Source: Mnemiopsis leidyi
Taxonomy: Eukaryota; Ctenophora; Tentaculata; Lobata; Bolinopsidae
NCBI GenBank assembly: GCA_000226015.1
Contig: JH152664.1
Location: 150,587 to 186,736, forward strand
Length of the DNA: 36,150 nt
Reading direction: 5' to 3'
A program made the position numbers and the translations under genes. The notes beneath the pieces are model-generated. The model was not told the DNA's origin. It saw only the letters and a list, made by a program, of their open reading frames with translations, and ran no database searches. Below, in pieces: positions 12,147-20,876 of this stretch (positions are counted from its first letter, which is position 1; each line of letters starts with the position of its first letter).

Positions 12147-12927
12147 CTATAGGACAAATGATTATTCCTGTAATTCTTACCACTGTTTGTTTGGGAAATT
12201 GTCAGTTCAAATTCTGAAAACATTGATTTATGAAAACTTTACTTATTAATTGACATGCATACCCCATTAATATTCTTAGAGCATATTTGAAGGGAAAATT
12301 TAGACTATCTTAGTCACGGCAAAACTATTTTCTGTTATGGCTCGTAAATAGAATGCTTTAAAGTTCAAAATGTATACTTCGAATTTGATTTTATTTTTGA
12401 ATCACAAGAATTTATTTTCTTGATACATATCTATTCGGACGATGTTCTAATGCGAAATTCACGGTACTTCTGCTGGTGATATAGCGTTGCAAACAAACCA
12501 AGAGGTTCAGACAAGAATTTCCGAGTGTGGATATTTGGCTGCGTGTTTGCATTTTTAGTTTTTATTTGGGGTTCTGGAACGCTTTAGCGAGCCTTTCTAT
12601 ATAAACTATCTAGTTGAAGTTCTATTGGATCTAAGTGTATATAATTAATGTCACAAAACATTGGTATATATTAATGTTATTGATGTAACTTGTATTCACG
12701 TAGTTTTGTTTTTATACCCAGCTTCGTCTTTATCTGTGAACTGTCATAATTTGGACAATTATGACAAATGTAATAATCTATCAAATATCCTACTAACGTC
12801 GAACATTTATGAAAGTTTGTTCTGTATTCTGTCATCTCTGCAAAGTACTCTGCATGTAAAAAGACTCAGCATGTTTAATACTGCAGACAAAAAATGAAGC
12901 ATTTCTCATAAAATTTGACATCTAGGA

Positions 12928-15900
12928 ATGTTTGGGAGAAAAAAAGAGCCTCAGGCCACTACCGGAGATGCTATCCAAAAGCTCAGAGGGACAGAAGAAA
13001 TGTTGCAGAAAAAGTCGGATTTCCTTGAAGCTAAGATTATACAGGAGACTAAGAATGCAAAGGCGGCGGGTATGAAGAACAAGCGAGCTGCACTCAACGC
13101 ACTGAAGCGTAAGCGGAGGTAAAGTCTGTAAATTTTTATATAATTTGCTCAATTTCAGATGTGTTCTAGCCCTGCTTAGTGCAAGGAAGAGATCCTGATA
13201 CTTTGATATGAACACAGTCGTCCGATTGTGCAATCGTTAATGCATTATCATTTCAGCAGCACTGGCTTTGCATCGACACCATGATTATTAGGGATAACGC
13301 ACTCTTTTTAACTCCACCATAACTCTGTCTGTTAAACCTTAATGACATAAGTACAGCGAACCATATCTAACCGGTCACCATGGAAACAACACTGACTTCA
13401 AGAATAGTCCAGCTCACTTAGCGCACAACGTCATACCTACAATAGCTTCCACGTCCAACTGTTGCCAATAACCGCATTGTAACCACCGCGTGCTCCGGCT
13501 GTTTTATTACTACTTTATTGCGCTCATTGAGTTACTTAAACCACTTTACCCCGTTACACGTATTTATTATGTTTTTATAAGCAGCATTTTTCGTCGGTTA
13601 TCGACTCGACGCTACAAAAGTGGACGCTCCGCCGGCCTAATCAATTGTGTATACCGGTATTGTTAGGTCTGGATACCAGTCCTCTCTGTTGTTGTATTGT
13701 TATACGTATATAAAGACGTATATTAAAACTTATATATACGTATCTTGTAAATATCGGGTGATTTCCCACCGTCGTAGCTCGATGTGGACTCATATTTCCA
13801 TGTAGACACATCTACTTCGTTTAGTGGAAATCGGACATAAACTGGGTGCTGCTGACTGTGGCATGAAAAGGCATCATGAAAAATGTAAATTGATAAAGTA
13901 TACCAGGTAAAATCTACAAAGTGCATACACTTAACTTAAAATGGCGTTGTGACAATTCCGATAACTGTCCAGATACGAAGAACAACTGAACAAGATAGAC
14001 GGAACTCTAGCCACGATAGAGTTCCAGAGGGAGGCTCTAGAGAACGCTAACACAAACACTGAGGTGCTGAGAAACATGGGGTACGCTGCTAAAGCACTGG
14101 AAGGAGCTCACAAGCAAGTCGGGGATGTGGACAAGGTTTGTTGACTTTTAGTTGGATTTGTAAATTTGTTGATAACGTTATGACAGATTTTTTACGGATT
14201 TTAGATTTAACTATTCAGATTCCGCGTTCATTTGCAATCGATTTTCGTTATAGCAACCCTCCATAAGATAAGATCCAATCTCTGATCAGATTATATGCTC
14301 TCAGAGACTCTTATTCGCGAAATTTTAAGCGGGCTGGGTTCTGTGTCACTGACGTGTCATCTTTCAGTCGGTGAAATTTTCACGTACTGCATTTGGTTCT
14401 AGTCACAAACTAACGTACAACTACAAGTACAATTACACGTACAAATACACTTACACGTACAATTACACGCACAACTATAATGACACGTACAACTACACGT
14501 ACAATTACACGTACAATTACACGTACAATTACACATAAAACTACACGTACAACTACTCGTACAATTACACGTACAACTACAAGTACAATTACACGTACAA
14601 CTACACTTACAACTACAAGTACAATTACATGTACAATTACACGTACAATTATAGTACGTACCACTAATACAACTCACACAGGTACACGATCTGATGGACG
14701 ACATAGCAGAACAACAGGACCTCGCTAACGAGATCTCCGCTGCTATCAGCTCACCCATGGGATTCGGTAACGACGTAGACGAGGATGAACTGCTGGCTGA
14801 GCTGGAGGGCATGGAGCAGGAGGAGATGGATAGACAGGTTAGTACAGAAATTTTATGTGGCACGGTTTTTGCTTACTTGTGGACGTCAGAATTTTTAGGG
14901 AGATGTCGGGAATTGTTAACAGTTGACTAATAAGAAGTCAGGTCCGACTTATCAATCTCTAGAAACATTGTCACGTGATAGAGAAAATTCCCGACTCTGA
15001 ATTCTATCGTCTATTAGATTGTTAGTTGGATAAACATTTGAATTAAGAATCTCGATCGCGATGCTTAATACTTAGAGACTGAAAGCATCATATTCGATAT
15101 TCTCACCTACATGAAATAGAGGAATTATGACAATCTGGTGATTATAATGGCAATGTTACTAGCTCACCTGTATTGGTACCATGGCAACCCGCAGTAGCTG
15201 GTATTCACGGCATTGTTCAGGTTCTTAATCGCATAATGTTTCGTAACATATAATTATTGAGTCCTGGCCTTACCGTTTGTTGACATTTCGTTGTTTGGAC
15301 TTTGAGGTTGTAATACGATCTCCACAATTTGTATATCACATACGTAGATTGTGTAACAATTTAAACTTGATCACGTGCTCCCTGACAATTTATCACTATT
15401 GAATTTGTGTGACAGAATAGCGACAAAGTATTAAATGTTAGGGTCGTTTTAACCTCGACAACAAATCCCGGGTTTACCCGCCCACTACAACAATTTTTTG
15501 GGGAAAGGTCACTCATGTTTCGTATAATGTGACAGCGATCACGCGATGTTAACTATTTGCGACCCCCTAAAAGTTCTTTTCTGTTTTACTCGCCAAAACT
15601 CAGTGTAACTTAGTGACAAAAACTCAGCTGGACATGCTGAGTACTACATGTCCTTATATACTGCCTGCTCATCATGCTTATCGAAATCTCCACTTCATCT
15701 GGCACGTGTTCAGCTGTGTGAAGAGCCCCCCAGCAAGAGAGCACATTTTTTGAGTTGCAATCTGGCCGTCTTTACGCGGTGTTGAGATGCACATGTGTTG
15801 GTCGTTTTTTGTAGTTTTAGTTTGTTTGAGTGTGTAGTATTTTAGTTTGATTGTAGTTTTAGTTTTTGTAGTTTTAGTTTGTTTGAGTGTGTAGTATTTT

Positions 15901-16911
15901 AGTTTGTTTGTAGTTTTAGTTTTTTGTAGTTTTAGTGCGTTTGACTGTTAAGCATTTTAGTTTGTTTGTAGTTTTAGTTTTTTTAGTTAAAGTTAAGTAT
16001 TTTGGTTTGTTTGTAGTTTTATTTTTTTGTAGTTTAAGTGCGTTTGAATGTTAAACATTTTAGTTTGTTTGTTGTTTTAGTTTTTTAGCTTTAGTGCGTT
16101 TGAATGTTAAGCATTTTAGTTTTTTAGCTTTAGTGCGTTTGGATGTGTAGTATTATAATAGTTTGCCATTCCTAATGATGTGGTGCTCTCTCTGAGGTGC
16201 CTTTGATGTGGCTAAGACTTTAACGCGGCAAAATATTCATGAGCAGAATTTTAACAGTCTGCAATCTGCATTTTCTTTGAATATTGTAGTCATCTTTGTA
16301 GTCATCTTTGTTAAAACTTTTTAATTTTGAATAATTTTGGATCATTCTCATGTTCTTGCCAAGCTTGCATTTATGATCAGGATTCAAATACAAATATCGT
16401 TCCCGTTAAGCAATAATTATCGATCCAGAGGTATGTCCTGTAAGCTACTTTATTATATCACGACACGCTGTGAAGACTTACCGCCTGTGATGATGAATTT
16501 ACTGCGACCTCCATGAAACTTTACTGATCAGGGACCTGACCAAGAAATTCCACTGATTTAATCACATTTCTGTATTTAGTGTTCGTTCCGCACACTTTTA
16601 CACGTCAGTAATTCCAATTGATGATATTACCATCTTTACATTCTTCCTTTTACTTTTCCCTTTCCTTTCCTCATTCCCTTCCTCCATTACCATAACCATA
16701 ATTACTTACCATTATTGATCTATATTTGTGTCTAACGATGTCTGAAATTATCATCCCACAAATCGTAACTCCCTATATATTTCAGTTTCTGGACATGCCG
16801 AGTGCTGCTTTACCCGACCTTCCCTCTGTACCGACATCTGCTCCAGCTAAAACTAAATCTACTGTTGAAGAAGATGAGGACATGGCCGCCCTCGCAGCGT
16901 GGGCTACTTAG
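12928..16911 (+). CDS. CHMP4: CHMP4/Snf7 ESCRT-III subunit, copy 2
   Basis: Four exons: 12928-13118, 13973-14135, 14682-14837 and 16786-16911, with phases 2, 0 and 0 exactly as in copy 1, again giving 211 residues. The core (LQKKSDFLEAKI, KNKRAALNALKRKRRYEEQL, IEFQREALENANTNTEVLRN, SPMGFGNDVDEDELLAELEG) is almost the same as copy 1. The ends differ: MFGRKKEPQATTGDAIQKLR at the N-terminus and SAPAKTKSTVEEDE before the shared ALIX-binding type DMAALAAWAT tail. Loss of the Trp in the first residues may change membrane anchoring. The downstream gene begins about 1 kb before this start (stop of copy 1 to ATG: 1028 bp), as expected for a tandem duplication. An acceptor-like TCTAG lies three bases before the ATG, so a 5' UTR intron is possible. 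Confidence 0.94.
14403..14660. repeat. ACGTACAATTAC 12-bp array in CHMP4 copy 2 intron 2
   Basis: About twenty units of a 12-bp motif (ACACGTACAATT, with ACTACACGTACA variants) run almost up to the exon 3 acceptor at 14680-14681. Because 12 is a multiple of three, several frames stay open on both strands and give low-complexity Thr/Arg or Cys/Thr peptides. These are not genes. The tract holds many alternating purine-pyrimidine ACGT steps. Confidence 0.92.
15795..16150. repeat. GTAGTTTTAGTTTGTTTG repeats in CHMP4 copy 2 intron 3
   Basis: T/G-rich degenerate units of GTAGTTTTAGTTTGTTTG, with a longer unit containing AGTGCGTTTGAATGTTAAGC, recur for about 350 bp. The tract lies in the 1.95-kb third intron, which is otherwise unremarkable AT-rich DNA. 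Confidence 0.85.
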
Positions 16912-16935
16912 AGTCTAGTCAGAGAGTTTGTGATC

Positions 16936-17078
16936 TCACGTGTAAAATATCACGTGAGTAAATGTGACATTACGTGAGTTAGTGTGACGTCACGTGAGTG
17001 AGTGTGACGTCACGTGAGTGAGTGTGACGTCACGTGAGTGAGTGTTACGTCACGTGAGTGAGAGTGACGTCACGTGAC
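16936..17078. repeat. 20-bp array of overlapping CRE-like and E-box motifs
   Basis: Starting about 25 bp after the CHMP4 copy 2 stop codon, a 20-bp unit (GTGACGTCACGTGAGTGAGT) repeats five times, preceded by two weaker units. Four units hold an intact TGACGTCA palindrome (about 16985, 17005, 17025, 17065) and one has TTACGTCA (17045). In each unit TCACGTGA overlaps the CRE, so every repeat combines a CREB/ATF-type site with a bHLH-type CACGTG E-box. The array lies in the 3' UTR or the intergenic region before the next gene. Confidence 0.9.
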
Positions 17079-17955
17079 TATGGGTGAGGAAGAGTATTGT
17101 CATTTGTCACTTGAGGTGTGTTATTTGTCGCTGTATTTTGGTGCTCTTATTTGGAAGATTTGTCTACATTTTTACATTCTTTGCAGGTTTATCACCACAA
17201 TCTTGTTCTTTAATATTTTGTTTAGTTCAATCTTCTTTCTTTGGAACCGTATATTGAATGATCATAATTATAGGATAGTTACATTTTAAACGATAATGAA
17301 ATTATTATTATGTAATACATTCTTATATTTATGGCTAAGTAAGTTTTGTAAATACCCTTATAACTCTTATATTACATTTATTTATACAATATATGTTGGA
17401 ATCTTGCGTGAAATATGGTTGAGAGTTTTCTGATATATCTTAAGGAAATATAACTTGAGCTGAGTGAATACTATTATCAGTATTAATTAAGGGTAGGGGT
17501 TCCACCACCTTCCTTAAAAACCTTCTTAATTACCTATTATTGTTATCTGTTAATTAGCGAACCAATGTCACGTCCCATTTGACATTGCCGCACCTGGCAA
17601 TTGGAGATATTTTCGGTGTAGCTAGTTACTACTTACTTAGCTTTAGCTACCTTGAATTACAATGATGACTTTGATTTTTTAAATTTGTTTTTTTTTTCTA
17701 GAATTTTAGAGTCGAAATGCAGCCTCAAGTAATTTCAGAGTTGAAACAAAATTTAATTGGACTAATTTGTGATTTGATATTTTAGACAGTTATAATTGTT
17801 ATATGTAATTTCAATTTGTATTTTATAACTATTCCTAAGTCACTCGGTATTGTCATTGCACCTTATTCATTGAATGATCAATTATTTGTCGCCTGACAGT
17901 TTTGGGTCGATTTTGCTAAATTTGATTATGCTTTTGTTAACAAAACTTGGTACTA
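17079..17955. other. Spacer between CHMP4 copy 2 and the myristoylated-protein gene
   Basis: AT-rich DNA without a credible gene. A 71-codon frame at 17074-17289 is mostly hydrophobic, starts inside the 20-bp repeat array and has no recognisable motif, so I treat it as chance. Confidence 0.5.
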
Positions 17956-17998
17956 CGGTTAGGGCGCCCTAACCGCAACGGGATTCGATCATAGTACC
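17949..17998. repeat. 20-bp perfect palindrome inside a 7-bp inverted repeat
   Basis: CGGTTAGGGCGCCCTAACCG at 17956-17975 is a perfect palindrome. It is directly flanked on the left by GGTACTA (17949-17955), which pairs with TAGTACC at 17992-17998. The core reads TTAGGG-CG-CCCTAA, the animal telomere hexamer head-to-head. It lies about 85 bp upstream of the next gene's start. It could be a cruciform or dimer binding site, or a remnant of a small foldback element. It does not fit a tRNA: the spacing for D and T arms is wrong. Confidence 0.75.
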
Positions 17999-18051
17999 CA
18001 AGACTTTATTCCAACTTTAGTTTACTAAAACCTCTCATTCCTTAGCTCACA

Positions 18052-18060
18052 ATGGCTTGA
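18052..18060 (+). promoter_or_regulatory. Two-codon uORF overlapping the main start (ATGGCTTGATG)
   Basis: ATG GCT TGA at 18052-18060 ends on the A of the main ATG at 18060. A scanning ribosome meeting this first ATG would terminate exactly on the true start, a layout that suits termination-reinitiation or strong repression. If the mRNA begins or is spliced downstream of 18052, it has no effect. Confidence 0.45.
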
Positions 18061-19550
18061 TGGGTGCCAAGAACTCTAAAAACCGTCCTGTCCACGTAGA
18101 GCCACCCCAAAAAGATCACGTGACCCCCCAGAAAGACCACGTGATACCAAAGAACACCGGACCTCCACCGTCAGACTCCACACAACTAGATGACGTAACT
18201 GATGTGGTAGAGACTGTTCAAGTCACAGAGAAACACACCCGTATAGATGAGCTCCAACATGAGACCGACAACTCTTTATCTTATGGAGGAGACAAGGAAG
18301 ATTCCACCAAGCATGTCTCTTCAGAGAACTTCCGTAACAGCCCGGACTCTCCTCCAGTCACCTTCGCTAGAGAAACATTCTCCAACACTGCGCGTTCTCC
18401 TCTTCAGTTCGACATGGCCAACACGCGGCCTCCCGGTGCCCCTATGACGTCATCACAGTTCGTTACGTCGTCAGGATTGATGACGTCATCAAACAGGAAT
18501 CAGACGAATTTGGATCAGAGTACACGGCACTTTAGCGCAAACATCGCATCAATCAACGGGGAGAATGGGGAGAAGCAATTCAGCAAGAGTCAGAACTTCT
18601 ATAACAAATCTCGAGACCAGTCAGGTAGGCATATTTTGCCCTTTCTAAGACGTAAGTTCAAAAAACTTTTAGGGTGCATTGAGGAATCACACTTATTAAT
18701 GGACAAGCGCATTTTCGGACTTCCAAACCCCTAAAAGCCCCCTCAATTACCTCTGTAGATCATCTTACCCCCCCTGAATCAGGGGGGTGTGATCAGGGGC
18801 CCTGATCACCCTAAACCCCCTCGTCTCAGGTCGATACAACTCCCCAGCAGACCCCCTAAACCCCCTCGTCTCAGGTCGATACAACTCCCCAGCAGACCCC
18901 CTAAACCCCCATTCCTCAGGTCCATACAACTCCCCAGCAGACCCCTGAACCCCCCTCGTCTCAGGTCGATACAACTCGTACAGCGGCTCGGTGGAGAACC
19001 ACACCCCCTCTCACATGTCAGGGGTGTATAACCGACACAGCAATGACAGGACTTCTAAACAGGGAGCCGGGAACAGCGACGTCGCTTCTCTTCTACGTGA
19101 GTCGGGTGTCCTGCCACTTCTTTCTCTTTGTATTGGCAGTTGTAACATCTTTTTATTTTCTGACAACGATAAGATTTCGGTTTTTGTTAACTTCAACAAA
19201 TCTGTACAATTGTTTCGTTTTCAGGTAAGGATAAATTCTCCCTGCTTGGTTCTCAACTCCAACAACAAGAATCCCAGATATTTTCCCGCTCCATGCAACA
19301 AACAAACGGACTTTCTCGAAGTTCGGGCCCAACAACGCTCAACTTCTCATCACCTGGTGCTTTTACTGCTCCTTCATCAACAAAGTTTGACCCCGGTAAA
19401 TTCAGGCGGGTAAACGAAACCAACAAGACGCTCAGCTCCACTAAACTAAATGGTAGTTTCAAGAACACGGGTATTGGATCCGGACCTTTGGATGAGAGAG
19501 ATGAGGAGCTCATTGCCAGCATTGAGCGGGAGTTTGACTTTACTTACTGA
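18060..19550 (+). CDS. Probable N-myristoylated disordered protein, function unknown
   Basis: Three exons: 18060-18624, 18965-19096 and 19225-19550, joined in phases 1 and 1, give 340 residues. The start MGAKNSKNR has Gly2 and Ser6, the consensus for N-myristoyltransferase, and the basic residues that follow would help membrane binding. Residues about 10-50 contain repeated KDHV and acidic Thr/Val-rich sequence. The rest is Ser/Thr/Asn-rich and probably disordered. A compact block in exon 3 (KDKFSLLGSQLQQQESQIF) may form a short helix. The acidic end LDERDEELIASIEREFDFTY looks conserved enough to be a binding motif. I do not recognise the family. Without the first splice, the frame would run on from exon 1 to a stop at 18734 and give a 224-residue isoform. 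A good AATAAA is at 19811. Confidence 0.72.
18767..18808. repeat. Two adjacent hairpins in intron 1 of the myristoylated-protein gene
   Basis: CCCCCCTGAATCAGGGGGG and, a few bases later, TGATCAGGGGCCCTGATCA are inverted repeats able to form stable stem-loops in the pre-mRNA. They sit just upstream of the first of four repeated splice acceptors and could mask or bring together splice sites. Confidence 0.8.
18815..18975 (+). repeat. 45-bp array repeating a splice acceptor and exon start
   Basis: Four copies of an acceptor, CCCCTCGTCTCAG (third copy CCCCATTCCTCAG), are each followed by GTCGATACAACTC (third copy GTCCATACAACTC). The potential exon starts fall at 18830, 18875, 18920 and 18965, exactly 45 bp apart. 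The unit therefore contains the 3' splice site plus the first bases of the exon. Only the last acceptor gives the long frame. Use of any upstream one reads in the same frame into TGA at 18946-18948. Confidence 0.88.
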
Positions 19551-19692
19551 AAGTGAGAAGCGAACACAGTTTTAAGTAATACTTACTGAGAAAGTTACTC
19601 ACTGAGAAGCGAACACAGTTTTCAGTAATACTTACTGAGAAGCGAACACAGTTTTCAGTAATACTTACTGATAAGCGAGCACAGTTTTAGTA
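19550..19692 (+). repeat. 3' UTR repeat derived from the stop-codon region
   Basis: Units containing GCGAACACAGTTTTCAGTAA begin at about 19560, 19609, 19642 and 19675; the later ones are 33 bp apart. Each intact unit ends ATACTTACTGA, matching the last codons and stop of the gene (ACT TAC TGA). The array therefore looks like an amplification of the coding end into the 3' UTR. Confidence 0.8.
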
Positions 19693-19810
19693 AAGTCTGT
19701 TGATGTAATACTGTGATGACGACACTACTTAGCAATAGCAATCTGCTTGAACCATGTTTTTAATACTGTCATAACTTATAACAACTTTTTTAACACAATC
19801 ACACCAACAA

Positions 19811-19816
19811 AATAAA
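19811..19816 (+). terminator. Poly(A) signal of the myristoylated-protein gene
   Basis: A canonical AATAAA lies 260 bp after the stop codon at 19548-19550. No other canonical hexamer is seen between them. Confidence 0.5.
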
Positions 19817-19819
19817 AGT

Positions 19820-20846
19820 TCGAGTATAAGTCTATATTTAGAAAATAGGATAAGATAAGCTCTTGGAGTTATATTATTGTCCTTGATTTTGTAATTGAGA
19901 TCATTTTATTGGATTTTGACCAATAGATTTGCGCAAATAGATAAAAATGGTCGAAAATAGTCGTCGCAATCGAGAAATATTACAAAACTATGATTTTTAG
20001 AGGTCTACAAATGAAAGTTAATATTTTTCACTGACAGATTATCAATTGAATGATCCATGAAATTTATATCATTTGTCATATCACTCGTATTTGTTCATTC
20101 ATTTCTATAGGGGTTTGGAAAAAGCTTTTCGATTTAGTAACACTGATTTGTTTCATATTTTTTTGTAAATAGTTTATAACAATAGTATAATATAATTTAT
20201 TTCGGTAATATCATCATCACAATTAATTCTCAGAGCACTTCATCGTACTGGTAATTTTTGGTAAATCCAACATTCATAATTTGTAAAATTGTAAGTTATT
20301 TCCAATCACTGTAAATAGATATTTATCCGATGATTATTCATATGTACAAAATTTGTAATCAATTTACTATGATAGACTATTCCTGCTTTTTACTCGACTC
20401 CTTCAGTACACTAAAGTTGTTTCTTATTGTACATGCAAACTGCAAAGATTTGTAGTTACGAATTACGAAACAACAATTCGATTTTCTCATACTGCCACAA
20501 AACAAAACTAAGGCTACATACCTACTGCCATTAAACTATTGTATTGTTCTTACAAGTTAAACCAAATCTCCTCATTAAATCCCCCAGTAGTTTACACTTT
20601 CTTCGAATATTGACCGTATCTCTCTTGAAATACTTCGCTATGTGTTAACTTTCCATATATCAATATCTAGATTTGATAAGCTATATCTAGATTTGATGAG
20701 CTATTCTGCGACTGAACTATTCTGCTAGAAAACACGGATATTCTTCAACCATAAACTCAAAACAACGTCCAAAACTCCCTAATCTATAACATATAAACTT
20801 ATATACAAACTAATATATAAACTGACATAACTCCCAGTACACAGCC
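19820..20846. other. Intergenic AT-rich spacer
   Basis: About 1 kb with no coding frame of note. A short direct repeat (ATATCTAGATTTGATAAGCT and a near copy) lies at 20666-20703. The F-box gene's promoter is expected here, but I see no convincing core element. Confidence 0.5.
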
Positions 20847-20852
20847 ATGTAA
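20847..20852 (+). promoter_or_regulatory. Start-stop upstream element ATGTAA
   Basis: ATG immediately followed by TAA lies 25 bp before the F-box gene's ATG pair at 20877/20880. Minimal start-stop elements are known to stall ribosomes and repress the downstream ORF. The preceding CAGCC gives the ATG a fair context. Its presence in the mRNA is inferred. Confidence 0.4.
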
Positions 20853-20876
20853 ATTCCAGCATCCACCCCTTCACTA

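Noticed and set aside
14403..14660. CRISPR-like or other regular repeat-spacer array
   Set aside because: Units are contiguous with no unique spacers; this and the other arrays are ordinary mini- and microsatellites in eukaryotic introns.
14399..14863. Cys/Thr-rich minus-strand frame and Thr/Arg-rich plus-strand frame
   Set aside because: Translation of the 12-bp ACGTACAATTAC array; part of it lies over CHMP4 exon 3 on the opposite strand.
17949..17998. Possible tRNA because of a 7-bp acceptor-like pairing and GGATTCGATC
   Set aside because: Only 50 nt long, no anticodon arm, and the T-loop-like sequence is in the wrong place.
18765..19004. Minus-strand frame with repeated GSAGELYRPETRGFR
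   Set aside because: Antisense reading of the 45-bp acceptor repeat; the plus-strand exon model explains the region.
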